In this document: piece by piece, positions 46,044 through 56,012 of the stretch
Position numbering within the stretch: position 1 is the first letter of the stretch
Layout of the letters: each line of letters starts with the position of its first letter
Assembly (NCBI GenBank): GCA_013368445.1
Contig: JAACJO010000003.1
Location: 1,674,001-1,738,000, forward strand
Origin: Leucocoprinus leucothites
Taxonomy: Eukaryota > Basidiomycota > Agaricomycetes > Agaricales > Agaricaceae
DNA: 64,000 nt
Reading direction: 5' to 3'
Translations under genes and position numbers: made by a program
Notes under the pieces: generated by a model
Told to the model about the DNA's origin: nothing
Seen by the model: the letters and a program-made list of their open reading frames with translations, nothing else
Databases searched by the model: none

Positions 46044-46748
46044 CTATTTCTTCTTGACGCTCTTAATTCTGATCATCTCGCTCCCGACGAAAATTCCCTA
46101 TACACGAAGTAAACGAACAGGTGAGCGAGACTTGCCATTCCAGCGTGAATATAAGTGTACCTTTCCCTTGTATGGCTCTGGCCTTCTATACTCCCGAATT
46201 TTCGCGGCAAATAACCCCAGCAAATGCTTGTCCGTACATGACAACACGATTTTTGTCGGAATGGGTGTCTCCGCCTTGATGTAAGGCGGAACGGGCACCA
46301 CGATATTATGTGAGTGTCCGACCTTCATATTGATTCTCTGGGACTTCACCCCCGTTGCCGCAGCTCGCGGGTCTGCCTCTACAGCTGCTCGAAAACCAAC
46401 GCCAACAAGGTAGAGTGGTACAGTGAAGCCTTCCGTCATACCCTGAATAGCATTGGAGATGAGTGTACGAGTCGTTCCCCACATCTGCCGTTGCTCCTTA
46501 ATCTCTGCATCCTCCACCGTCAATGCAATTGTGTCCAGCTTTGGATTGGTGATCTTCATGTAAGGTCTGAGGGGTATAGAGGTGGTTCCGAGAGGGCCTG
46601 TAATAGTGAGTTCGGTCGGGGTGGGTGTGAGGGTAACCGAAGGAGGGTATTTTATTGGGTTTCTGCCAATATGAGAGACATGTTTGTTAAGGGGAGCGGA
46701 GGTGCTGAATGTGCGGGCTAAAGAACCCAGTGCTGGTCGCGGTAGCAT
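46044..46748 (-). CDS. MRPL6: Mitochondrial ribosomal protein uL6m (L6)
   Basis: A structural protein of the mitochondrial large ribosomal subunit. The ATG at 46748 begins 'MLPRPALGSLARTFSTSAPL', an Arg/Ser-rich presequence with a typical 'RTFSTSA' cleavage region. The L6 fold follows: 'HVSHIGRNPIKYPPSVTLTP', 'LTITGPLGTTSIPLRPYMKI', 'EQRQMWGTTRTLISNAIQGM', 'FTVPLYLVGVGFRAAVE', 'RINMKVGHSHNIVVPVPPYI', 'IREYRRPEPYKGK'. One intron, whose donor follows 'YKGK', gives the conserved end 'GIFVGSEMIRIKSVKKK' at TAG 46044-46046; without splicing the frame would read a non-conserved tail. An upstream in-frame ATG-less extension exists but looks non-coding. The length of about 215 residues is normal. It reads toward the ULP2 gene. 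Confidence 0.94.
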
Positions 46749-46957
46749 TGCTTCTACTCTGCAACATGCACCCGAAAATGTCAGAGCCTCCGGCTTTGTT
46801 TGCCATCGCAACTGATGCCAAATAACGCGTCAGTCTCACGCGCCTTGGGTTCAACATTGGTAAATTTAATCGATTACTTCACTGGCTGATTCAAAAGCTG
46901 CCAGCTGGGAAGTTTTCTTTCTAAAATATGTAAGGTACAACAAAACACGAGTCTCAA

Positions 46958-48520
46958 TCAAGACAACGAAGCTCCGACCAGTGTGGGTGCCACACAAATC
47001 CCATCCTTAGTGCGGATTTTGTGAATACTTTTTGTGGTTGGATTGATCCAAGCGGCTTCCTTGGTCTCAAGAGTGATAAACCCTGGCTGGATCGTCTCAA
47101 AAATCTTTTTCTTAGGGTTCAACTGAGAGAGAGGCGTGGCACCTAACAGGGATTCGGGTTAAGTTGAGTGGATCCACAGGACAAAAGTCTACTCACTCTC
47201 AAACTCGGAGCCCTCGAAGTAAACTCGTTCACCAGGCTTAGAGCCAGGCGGGGGTTGGATGAGCTCAATGCCACCTTCTTTCCCCTCTTTTGAGGTAGCC
47301 TGGAGCACGCGTTTAGCAAGCGAATGTATTGAGAATGAAGAAAAACTGACACAAAGAACCATAGCAAAGCTTTTGACGCCGCGCATGTTGGCAGGTTTCA
47401 AATTACACTGAAAGAACGTTAGCTCACCTTCCAGAGGGTATGTACCGAGCCAACTTACTACAGCAACAAGATACTTATCCCGCATTCGCTCGATTGGAAT
47501 ATAGTTCACAAGACCAGACACAACAGTCCGAGGACCAGTTTCTTCGCCGAGGTCGATTTGCTTGATAGTACGTGAGCGGGAATATCATTGGTTGGAGACG
47601 TCATACCTCGATATAAAGACCGTCAGCATCTGGGTGCTTGACAACTAACAACGAGATCAGAGAACATTCTTCAGCAGAGACAAAGCACCTACCATCCACG
47701 ATATGGCCAACACGAAGATCGATCATTGAAGGAACGGGCTCTCCAGCTTCCTCTGCTGCAGGAGCCTTTCCTCCTTTATTTTTCTTTCCACTATCCTCAG
47801 CAGCAGCATCCTTCTTCTTTTCCTTTTTCTCCTTCTTTTGTGTCTTTTCTTGAGCTTCTGGTGCAGGCGCTGAAGCTTTTGGGGCAGCAGGGGCAGAGGT
47901 GGAAGCAGTAGGCGTGGTTTCCGGCGCAGGTGAAGCGGCAGCTGCTTTCTTTTCTTTCTTCTTTGAAGGTTCTGTTCTCCTCTCGACAGCAGGTGCATCT
48001 TCAAAGTTGAACCACACTACACCAAAAACTGGGGCAAACGGTGCGACAGCTGTCCGGATAGGCTCTTGATTTTGAATATGGTCAAAATAGCGGCTGATAC
48101 AGGGGGTCGCCCAGTATTGAGCGGGTTGGAGCTGTGACTATGGTTCAGAAAGCAGATGAGTTAACCTGCTCTGAGCATTCAATGCACGGACGACCCACGA
48201 TCGTCGGATAGAGAGAACCATAAAGCGCAACGTCGGCTGCAGTGAAGTAATTTGTAGCGACATATGTTTTCGGTAACAATATAGCATTGAGTTCCTTGGA
48301 TAAAATCAGCTCCAGTTCATTCAAAGAACTTAAAGAAGATGAACACCTTCAACCGGTTGTCGGTAGCCATCTCGCCGCTCTTCGCAATCCAATCAATGAC
48401 CTCCTTCTGATCACTTTCAGTTTCACCGATAAATTTCTGCCCATTCTCCGACACAACGCTGACGAGCTCCTTCACGGGTGACCTAAGTGTAGCAACGGCA
48501 TCTAAGAAACCAGAAGACAT
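46958..48520 (-). CDS. ARC1: ARC1/AIMP1-type tRNA-binding cofactor of aminoacyl-tRNA synthetases
   Basis: It presents tRNA to methionyl- and glutamyl-tRNA synthetases in the cytosol. The N-terminal exons ('SGFLDAVATLRSPVKELVS', 'DQKEVIDWIAKSGEM', 'KTYVATNYFTAADVALYGSL') look like the GST-C-like domain used for complex assembly. The middle is a Lys/Ala/Pro-rich linker with blocks such as 'KKEKKEKKKDAAAED' that would hold tRNA. The C-terminal EMAP-II/OB-fold domain reads 'PSMIDLRVGHIVD', 'KHPDADGLYIEQIDLGEETG', 'PRTVVSGLVNYIP', 'CNLKPANMRGVKSFAMVLC' and ends 'ICVAPTLVGASLS' at TGA 46958. I take the ATG at 48520 as the start. An in-frame ATG at 48583 would add 21 residues rich in Ser and Arg that resemble a mitochondrial presequence. 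About seven introns are present. Confidence 0.91.
47740..47970 (-). repeat. Low-complexity Lys/Ala/Pro coding region in ARC1
   Basis: Purine-rich AAG/GAG and GCN/CCN codon runs encode the flexible basic linker between the GST-like and tRNA-binding domains. It is compositionally biased and likely variable in length. Confidence 0.6.
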
Positions 48521-48711
48521 GGCGCGCCTTTGGATGAGTATCGATGATCTAGAAATAACTGATAACCGAGTCAAGAAACTCATAGTCACTTGAGAGAAAA
48601 GAATGCACGTGATGGAACGCGAAAAGGCGCGATCGGAAACTTCGATCAAGTTCATTACTTGGTCTACGCGACCCTCAATTGATGCTGTATCTATCCCTGC
48701 TAGTGGTAAAA

Positions 48712-50182
48712 TTATTTCCCACTTTCTTCTTCAGAAATTCCCCATAGACTATCGGACTCCGCAGAGGTTCCCTGTTTTCTGTGGGCTGTAGCGCGCGTGC
48801 TCGAAGGGCAGCATCAAGTGGCTTAACGAGAGCGTCGAAATTTGGCTCGAAGAAGAATGGGATGCTGCAACTTTCAGAACTTCAGAATCATTGGAGAATG
48901 GGCCACTCACGAGACACTGCGGATTGCATGTTTGGTTAGCCTGATCACAGAACATGAAATGACCGCACCGATAGTTCGATCCCCTGTGTACAACGCGATG
49001 CAGCGTCGATTTGTACAAGCCGTTCGTCCATATCTCCCACACTACTTAGTCGTTAGTATGTGCTATCGGTTTCCATATGATAGTAGTGCTTACTTTCTCC
49101 TATGTTGCAGACGATACAACCCTCGATTGGATCAGCAGTTATCCAGATACCGTCTTCAGCACCTTCAGCTGGTAGACCTGAAGTATCGGTTTGTTTGACA
49201 CCTGGGCGGGGCAGGAAGACTTGCAAAGCGTTCGGCGTGGGGTCGGCATACAGGAAGCTGATACGTGCACTCATGAGATAGAATTTTGCGCTGGCAGAAG
49301 AGTGGTTCGTACGTCAGACAACCATAGTCTCTACATGTGCACCAAGTATATCAAGATTCTTCATCAGCCATTGATTAACTTGACTGAAACACTTACTTGT
49401 GCGCTCCACAAGAAAATCCATCATGATCGTTTGGCAGCGGGGGATATCCTGTCCACCTTGGTCAAGCAAAGGATAGTTGGGATCAGACGCATAGCACTGA
49501 CCAATGACCCGCATAACCCAGAAGCTATCATCTACCTGAGCACGAAGTTCCTCCCATTCATCTTTGGTCATCCCCAGCCCTTCCGCCATGCTGCAACTTG
49601 TCAACAATGACCTATAAGAGTGCAGATGTGGCCACTCACGCTTCCATAACAATCAACCCCAGCTTCTTCATTTCATCCACCCAGTCCTCGTACTTCTCCC
49701 TGAACGTCGGGACACTCGGCCATTGGTTCTCTCCCCATAGAGGTTTCGTCTTGTCTGAGTTTTCTACCGGACGGTAAAAGTCCAAACCCTCATGGTTATC
49801 CGCCTTTCCATTCGTGACGTTCTCTTTCAATCTTTGATAGCCTGTACAACAATCCGTTAGGAGGCTAGCGCTCTATGAGCGTACGCTTACCTCGAGCATA
49901 GTCCTGATTACTTATCAGAAGCTTATCTTTCTCCGCCTGTGGTAAGCCAAAGAACTCTCGTCCAAGTCTCATCAATTCCTCCGGCCCTTTGGGGTTCACA
50001 TACTTAGCAATGTTTAGATAAAAGAATCCATAATTCACGCAGGCGTTATGGAGGGCCTCTGCTGTCTTCTTCTTATCGTTCCTTGTCCTCGGTGCAGCGT
50101 CGTCGTCGAGCAAGGGAGCGATGTCGATAATGGGCAACTTGTCCAACACAGGGGAAGATATATCTGCTCTAGTCGTCATCAT
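48712..50182 (-). CDS. 2-oxoglutarate/Fe(II)-dependent dioxygenase (isopenicillin N synthase-like)
   Basis: A soluble oxygenase of the DIOX_N/2OG-FeII_Oxy family. The ATG at 50182 starts 'MMTTRADISSPVLDKLPIID'. The DIOX_N domain shows 'IAPLLDDDAAP', 'NACVNYGFFYLNIAKYVNPK' and 'LGREFFGLPQAEKDKLL'. Later exons read 'GLDFYRPVENSDKTKPLWGE' and 'LGMTKDEWEELRAQVDDSFW'. The iron site spans two introns: H-K-D in spliced 'CGAHKDYGCLTFLYADPTP', the distal His in 'LYKSTLHRVVHRG', and the 2-oxoglutarate-binding Arg-x-Ser in 'YRVSIPFFFEPNFDALV'. The stop is TAA at 48712-48714. Roughly 370 residues, a normal length. Many fungal members act in secondary metabolism or hydroxylate small molecules, but no biosynthetic cluster surrounds this one, so the substrate is unknown. 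Lys between the iron His and Asp is less common than Thr or Ser. Confidence 0.9.
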
Positions 50183-50532
50183 CGGATATCAGACAATCTT
50201 GCTTTGAGGTCTGAAAGGTTAATGCCAGAGGTAACGCGGAACGGGAAGAGCGTGTTTCGCACTGATATCTCTCTCTCCCAGGAGTGACCATATGACTTAG
50301 CTTGGCCTGTAAACCAAATAAGACTGGATCTGATATTCTAGCAGTGACATATCGCTAACCGGGGTTTCCACACAACTCAGTTGGCGCAGCGTCCAAGTGA
50401 GACAGTAATGGTCACAACAATGCAAAGGTGGTATACAGCAAGAGACGAGAGACTACATGCGCGGTACAATACACGCCCTAGACAGCTGTTCGATAGCAAA
50501 CACACAACGATGGCTACATGAGATCTACCGTA
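50183..50532. other. Intergenic, 350 bases
   Basis: Promoter of the oxygenase gene and 3' region of the histone-fold gene, both minus strand. No gene is supported. Confidence 0.4.
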
Positions 50533-51983
50533 TTATTCGACACTCTCATTTGTATTAATGTCTGTAGAGTATATTGTCCGGCCTGGAGGAGGGGCAGATG
50601 AAGAAGAGGATCGGCCTGTGGTCGTTGGATGACGGTTAGAGGAAGCTGATGACGAGGGAGGGGGAGGAAAAGGACCACCAGGGCCTTGAAGGAGAGCACT
50701 AGCTGGCCCTGTCAAAGGCACTTTGTACTGATGGATAGTGGGGCGAGGAGATGAACGAGATTTTACGTCCGGACGTGATCCGACCTCCGACGCATCGTCT
50801 GGATCCTCTAAGTGAGGATGTGCAAGGACATTTGAGGAGCTTTGAGCAAGAGGAATTGAATGAGAAGAGGATCCCCCATTTGACAGATTGTTGGACGATT
50901 TGGAGTGCTTGGGTCGAGAACCTTCCCAAGGCCCAAATAGCCGTCGGCTTCTCTCCTTATATTCCTCCCAAGTCTCTGTTGGCTGTGTAACAGGATTTTC
51001 GATGTTTATGTTTGAAGCGGTGTGTGGTGGTGTGGAGGTCGACGCTTTGGGCGCCTGCCGTTTCCGGGCCTGATTTTGAGGTTTGGGTTGAATTTGAGGT
51101 TCAGGACATGGTGCTGGTTGTAGGGACCGAGGTTCTGAAGTAGTAGCATCGGGTGATCTTGAGCGACGTTCGTGCCCATCTTGGGAGATTCCCATCGCTG
51201 GGTCGTCTCTAATAAGATCCCTTTCACGTTTATTTCTTGCTGCGAATGCACTATGCAATGGCCGGGGTGTTGGAATAAAGTCTGCGCGAAAAATCAGAAC
51301 TTGCCAAAACTTGCTCGGAGTCCTCCTTACCATGAAGGAAAGTATAATCATTTCTGTTTTTAACGACAGCAGCTGAAAAAGCAAGCTTAAGTATGTAGTT
51401 AGATCGTTATTTTATTAACTCACCCAAATCATCATATCGAATCATGTTTCGATTGTAATACTGTGCACGTCCATGGGCGAGGGTTGAAAATTGTCTGATG
51501 AACTCTTCCTGTGGCTCAGATAAGTTGGGCGAATACTAAAAGTTAAGAAGGGATCATACATACAGTGGCAACCGAGAGTAAAAACACGCCTTCCTTCGAT
51601 ACATTCATATTACTTCCCGTTAGCCCTGTCAAATGTTATATTAGCAAGCGCGCAAAGGGCGACTTTTGAGGTAGTGGACCTTCGGCTTGAAGGATGTTCT
51701 CAACCCGACTGGCGGGCAGTAAGGAGTGACCCCATCGGCGTTCGCCGCTTCTAGACTGCGAAGATTTCTTTGGGTTCGGGGCGGGAACTTCTGCAGGGGG
51801 TTGAGGAACATCTGAATCGGAATCAAGCTGGTCAATTTCCTCCTCAGCGTCTGGCTCGGACTCGGTAATCGCGTCATCGACGTCGTTGGTGGTCACGACG
51901 TCAGTGGTGAAATTGTCAAGAGATGAATCGTCATTTATGTTTAGTTCGAGGTGCTCGACGGCCAGATGGTCTGGACGGGGCAT
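50533..51983 (-). CDS. Histone-fold protein, Dpb3/POLE4/NF-YC-like, with long disordered tail
   Basis: The ATG at 51983 starts an acidic N-terminal region of about 80 residues ('ESEPDAEEEIDQLDSDSDVP'). A CBF/NF-Y-type histone fold follows over four short exons: 'WGHSLLPASRVENILQAEG', 'SNMNVSKEGVFLLSVAT', 'EEFIRQFSTLAHGRAQYYN', 'RNMIRYDDLAAVVKNRNDY', 'TFLHDFIPTPRP'. This order (LPxSRV, SKEAVFLI-like, FI..L, F..D.IP) is that of Dpb3/POLE4, the small subunit of DNA polymerase epsilon, and of CHRAC-type remodeller subunits. The last exon adds about 280 residues rich in Ser, Pro and Arg with no fold, and ends at 50533. POLE4 has about 120 residues and yeast Dpb3 about 200, so this protein is roughly twice as long. 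NF-YC or a chromatin remodeller subunit remain possible. Nuclear location is inferred. Confidence 0.82.
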
Positions 51984-52171
51984 ATTCGGAGGTGTGAGAG
52001 GAGACTAGAGGTGGCGAAGCTTGGTATGGCAATGTCCTGAGATGAGCGCACAACCATCACTCGGGTCACGTTGATTTCTGCCCTGACGCGTCTTCGTCGC
52101 ATAAGTACATCATGCATAATAAGTATCTAAGGCTACAAAGTTCTTTCACAACACTAACCAATCCGCGGTAT

Positions 52172-52828
52172 TTATGCCTCCTCGACGGTTATTACCTTAC
52201 TCTGATCGTCAACGGCCTTGTCCAAAGAAATACTCAATACACCATTCTGGAGCTTTGCCGCTATGCTGTTCGGGTCAACAGGACGCGGGAGCCAAACCGT
52301 CCTAGTGAAAGAATAATTCCGAGTATATGGGCGTTCAGCTGAAATCTGGGTCGTATCGCCTCTGTTTTTCGTTGCTGAAGTCGAATGGGATGCTTTTGTA
52401 CCATGAGTGTTGATACTAACCAACATACTCGAAGAGGACATACCATCGGTATACCCGGCGGAAGTGGTTGAGTCAGAGGTGGCTGGCTTTGCCTCTGCTC
52501 CGGCGTCGTGAACGCCAGAGGAGGACCGTTCTGTCACCTTACCCTCGATAGTGATGCTCTGATTTCCGTCCCCGAGGCGAACCTGAAGATTCTCCTTGGA
52601 GACACCGGGAAGGTCAGCATCGAGGATATACTTGTTCTCTTTCTCAGTTACGTCTACAGCTGGCCGTGTAAGCGCGTTGAAACCTTCGAAGGGGTCTCCG
52701 AATAAATGGTTTCTCTCGCGATAACGGAAACCAGCAGGCGCAAGGTGAGATGGGCCGTGGCCGAATGGCTCATCCAACATGCGGAAGAGTGGGCGGAATT
52801 CGTGCAAAAGCTGTCGAGCAATGGACAT
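52172..52828 (-). CDS. Small heat shock protein (HSP20) with an inserted Ser/Thr-rich segment
   Basis: An ATP-independent chaperone that keeps unfolding proteins soluble. A single exon of 218 codons starts at the ATG at 52828. The N-terminal arm 'MSIARQLLHEFRPLFRMLDE' is aromatic-rich. The alpha-crystallin domain begins 'RPAVDVTEKENKYILDADLP', 'GVSKENLQVRLGD', 'SITIEGKVTER'. About 60 residues rich in Ser, Thr, Ala and Gly are inserted, and the fold resumes with 'RNYSFTRTVWLPRPVDPNSI' and the conserved 'AKLQNGVLSISLDK', closing 'KVITVEEA'. The insertion sits in the middle of the sandwich, at the loop carrying the dimerisation strand. The promoter has a TATA box and a heat-shock-element-like site. 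An ATG-less upstream stretch is not used. The intronless structure is common for heat-shock genes, whose transcripts must be made when splicing is impaired. Confidence 0.93.
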   Translation of the reverse strand: MSIARQLLHEFRPLFRMLDEPFGHGPSHLAPAGFRYRERNHLFGDPFEGFNALTRPAVDVTEKENKYILDADLPGVSKENLQVRLGDGNQSITIEGKVTERSSSGVHDAGAEAKPATSDSTTSAGYTDGMSSSSMLVSINTHGTKASHSTSATKNRGDTTQISAERPYTRNYSFTRTVWLPRPVDPNSIAAKLQNGVLSISLDKAVDDQSKVITVEEA

Positions 52829-52870
52829 GGTGAAAGTATATGAGGAGCTGAGTTCTTGCACAAGTCTTGC

Positions 52871-52878
52871 TTATATAT
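52871..52878 (-). promoter_or_regulatory. TATA box of the HSP20 gene
   Basis: The minus strand reads GATATATAAGC, 43-50 bases upstream of the ATG at 52828. It is a strong TATA match, as expected for a stress-induced gene. Confidence 0.6.
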
Positions 52879-52895
52879 CCCCTTGGCTCGAGACA

Positions 52896-52908
52896 GAATT
52901 TGCTAGAA
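52896..52908. promoter_or_regulatory. Heat-shock-element-like site
   Basis: The plus strand reads GAA-tt-TGC-ta-GAA, that is three alternating 5-base units of which the outer two are perfect and the middle one departs from TTC. It lies about 20 bases upstream of the TATA box of the HSP20 gene, where HSF1 would be expected to bind. Confidence 0.5.
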
Positions 52909-53111
52909 ATAACTCCTTACTTCCAGAATAGGCCCAAGATTCCTGGCGCTCCATTCAACTGGCCAGTCGGTGACGTAACATGTCGAGTCACTATGTTAAA
53001 CTCAGAGACCGCTTCCAACGAGGGCATACATTCTAGACTGTTAATTACATCGTACAACTTAAGAATATTATTAACATATCATCATGATAGATTAGCCAGA
53101 AGCTAGCCTTC

Positions 53112-54427
53112 TCAATTACCAGGCCATTCCACTACCCACTGTGCAGCAACGCTGTGTTCCTGGTTATCATCATCCTCAAACTTGAGTTTGTAGGACGGCA
53201 TATACTTCGACGAAGGTGCAGCCTACAGTTGAACTCGTCAGTTACATTCGTTAAGTCGTTGCATAAACAACGGCTTTCTTACTCGGCCGCTAGGCTGTAT
53301 GTCCTTCGGCGCCGCGATAACCTCAGCCCGATAGAAACAACTCGTATCAGGGTATAAAGCCATCACTGTAGAACCAGCTGAAAAGTCCTGGTATGAACTC
53401 ACAGCCGCATGCGGGTCTGGCAAAGGTATGATAGATTTGATATTGGCTGTGTAAGTCCTGAAGTTGAGGTTGGGTTAACATCAGCGAAAAATGAGACAAT
53501 GCAGGGCCCTACACGCCAGGTTGCCCATCCTCCTGTGGCTCGGCATCTTGTACTTCGTACTTGGTACTGGTGATACACTTTGTGACGAGTGCCAGGATCC
53601 ATGTGTTCTCATCGGTATCGACAGCTCCTTTGGAAGGAGGTGGATGAAAAGCCACCTTGCGACCTTCTTGAAGGGGTAACCTATCCGTTCTGCCGTCTTT
53701 CCTTGAGCCTTTGGCATCCCGAGAATTGGCTCCACTTGGACCTACGGATCCCCTTGGAGGAAGAGTGATCGAAACCGAGTTCTTGAGGGGATTGAGCCCC
53801 GAAGAAGCCGGAGTACCCGAAGGCGAAGGAGCGCGTGGGCGCTTGTTGCGTTTCTCTGGAATATCTGGTCAAGGTAAGAATTACAAGTCTTCGCCGTACC
53901 TACCTGGTGGAAGAACTGCTTCTGGCGCCTTCCTTAGTGCTATTAATATTTCGACTCGCTCGATGGCTTCGTCGAGCGCCCTGAAGGAAATTGAGTACAT
54001 TACAGCCCGGGTTTGAGGTTGAACACCTACTTCTCTTCCCCTGTTGCGGAAGATTCAATTTCTCGGAGACCGTTTGAGAGTCGTTTGAAGGTCTGTTTGA
54101 CGGCATCAAAACCCTCCGCGGGTAATGTGTCATCAGTGGGCCAGGCAGAGATCATCCTATTGACTCTCCCAATAGTCTCTGTCGTCGTGCTGATTGGAAA
54201 CTTATTTGCCACTGCTCTAATGGCTTCTGCGGCCTGTGTCCAGTATTCTACCTCTGTAATCGAAAAGGGAGCGTGAGCCGAACAAATCAGGTAATGGGAT
54301 ATTGGGAGCGTGACGGCGTCAATTCAATCGGCGACAAGGAGCAAGGGAGCGTGAAGGTCTAGGATGAAACGTGGAACGTACCCTCTGAGGTAGCAGGTCT
54401 AGTATTTACACCTCGCCGCCTATCCAT
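53112..54427 (-). CDS. SGF29: SAGA-associated factor 29 (SGF29)
   Basis: A subunit of the SAGA histone acetyltransferase; its tandem Tudor domain reads H3K4 di- and trimethylation. The ATG at 54427 gives a short first exon 'MDRRRGVNTRPATSE', spliced to 'EVEYWTQAAEAIRAVANKFP'. A helical region follows ('TIGRVNRMISAWP', 'VKQTFKRLSNGLREIE'), then a Ser/Pro/Arg-rich linker. Tudor 1: 'GRKVAFHPPPKGAVDTDENT', 'WILALVTKCITSTKYEVQDA'. Tudor 2: 'GSTVMALYPDTSCFYRAEVI', 'PSYKLKFEDDDNQEHSVAAQ', ending 'WVVEWPGN' at TGA 53112. The aromatic residues of the methyl-lysine pocket (Tyr and Phe in 'YPDTSCFYR', Phe in 'KLKFEDDD') are present. About 330 residues and five introns. The translin gene lies 257 bases upstream on the same strand. 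Confidence 0.93.
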
Positions 54428-54684
54428 TTATTCTTGATTTAAGTGAAACAACGTGTCAGCACCAACACGTCGCCTCAGAGGCCGGACATGAATTGTGTGA
54501 AACCGACGTTAAGATGGTTGATGAATATGACAATGATTTAATTGGAACTTTCAGACTCCGATCACAGTTGGTCACTGTTGATTCGATAGACGCTGGTTGT
54601 GTGTGGGACCTTCATTCTCCTGGGGCACAAAAAATATTGTAGAGTACAATTTTATAACATGAGGAATTCACATGAGAGTTATTT

Positions 54685-55728
54685 TTATTTTTCGATATCC
54701 CCTCCTGCGGTTCCCTTTGATTCCTTTGAGCTTGTGGTCAATTTCCGCAGAGAAACATCATACACGACTGATTCAAGGTAAAGTGTCAGCTCTCAAATTA
54801 CACGGCTCTGACTGGTAGTACAAAATGCTCACCTTCTTCGATCTTTTTTATATCGTACTTCAAACTGTCGAACCGTCTCCGTAGTACATCATTTTTCAGG
54901 TTCAGCTAGGAAAGCTCGTCAGTTGAATGTAGTCTTCCAAAACACCGGACTCGGATAGCCACCATGGAAAACCCTGCGAACAGGTCCTTCACAAAGATTG
55001 AGATCTTGACAGGCTCTTCAAAATCACCGAGAGTGACACTGTTCACAGCCAATCGCGACTGGCAGGTATGATCAATCTGATGTCATTTGGTGAAGCCAAA
55101 GAGTGCCCGCACAAGGTCATTAACCAGACTAATCACACCATGCAGATAGTCCTCTGCAGGCAAAGCTACACGGTCAGCCCACTCGGCCTTGACTAGTTTG
55201 CTCATTATCATGGGGGAACAAAAGAGAGAATAAACACAATCCCTTACACCCTAGGGTGTCTGAGACACCCTGCAGCGAGACGAGATCCCGTTTCGTCAGG
55301 TATTCAACCATGACCGCGGAGAAGACTGCCGTTCGTAGAGAATTCGTCCACATGTCCTTCCACCTCCAGAATTGGTTCCCTGGGACAATAGACGCCAGCT
55401 GAGATATGGTATCATGACAAGATAGAAGCACAGGCCGGACAGAATCCAAGAGAGGCGGGACTGAGTGAAATTGAGCCGTTAAGAATTTTGTGATTAATCT
55501 GTAACAACAACTAACGCGCTTCCGATTGGGTTGAATGAACCCTGTTTAAAATGCCGACCATGGTTCTTGCCTTTTTATCGAGCTCGTTGACTTGTTCTTT
55601 GATTTTCTAGCAGTAAAGTCATTGATACAGCCCAGGTTCATTTTCCTTTTTGAAACCACTAATACCTCTCGAATTTCAACATCCTTGTCAAGGAAACCAT
55701 TAAGCTTCTCGATGTCCTCGGTGTCCAT
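54685..55728 (-). CDS. TSN: Translin
   Basis: A single-stranded DNA/RNA-binding protein. With TRAX it forms the C3PO endoribonuclease, acting on small RNAs and tRNA fragments in cytoplasm and nucleus. The ATG at 55728 opens 'MDTEDIEKLNGFLDKDVEIR'. An intron joins it to 'KIKEQVNELDKKARTMVGIL' and a second joins 'NRVHSTQSEA' to 'LPPLLDSVRPVL'. Then 'NQFWRWKDMWTNSLRTAVFS', 'AVMVEYLTKRDLVSLQGVSD' and the translin signatures 'LPAEDYLHGVISLVNDLVRL', 'AVNSVTLGDFEEPVKISIFV', 'KDLFAGFSMLNLKNDVLRRR' and 'FDSLKYDIKKIEE'. It ends 'VVYDVSLRKL' and a short tail at TAA 54685. About 240 residues, the normal length. The start codon is 284 bases from that of SEN1, in the opposite direction. A TRAX gene is not in the window. 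Confidence 0.94.
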
Positions 55729-56012
55729 GATAGAGCCACGAAAAAGGTTCTATGAGATTTTCCAAGAGACGAAACTCAATTAACGTCACCGGTCAAACGC
55801 GATCTCGGGTCTATGCACGTGACCAGGAGCTGCTAATCATGTCGCGTCCGAGTTTGTTCCAGGGGTTACAATTCGACATCCAGTGGCCATAGCAGGACCT
55901 TTGCGCAGCCCTCGCCCGCTTTTCATCCCTTCTGATATTTTACCTCTTTTGTTTTGACTCAATAGAAAACAAGAAGCCTTCAATAATCCGCGGGCAGGTT
56001 GCAAGACTTTAC
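55729..56012. promoter_or_regulatory. Bidirectional promoter region of translin and SEN1
   Basis: The 284 bases between two divergent start codons must hold both promoters and 5' UTRs. It contains pyrimidine-rich stretches on both strands. No individual element can be assigned with confidence. Confidence 0.5.

Noticed and set aside
46749..46811. N-terminal extension of the uL6m protein to an ATG at 46811
   Set aside because: The added residues 'MRWQTKPEALTFSGACCR' do not look like a presequence, whereas the start at 46748 gives a typical one.
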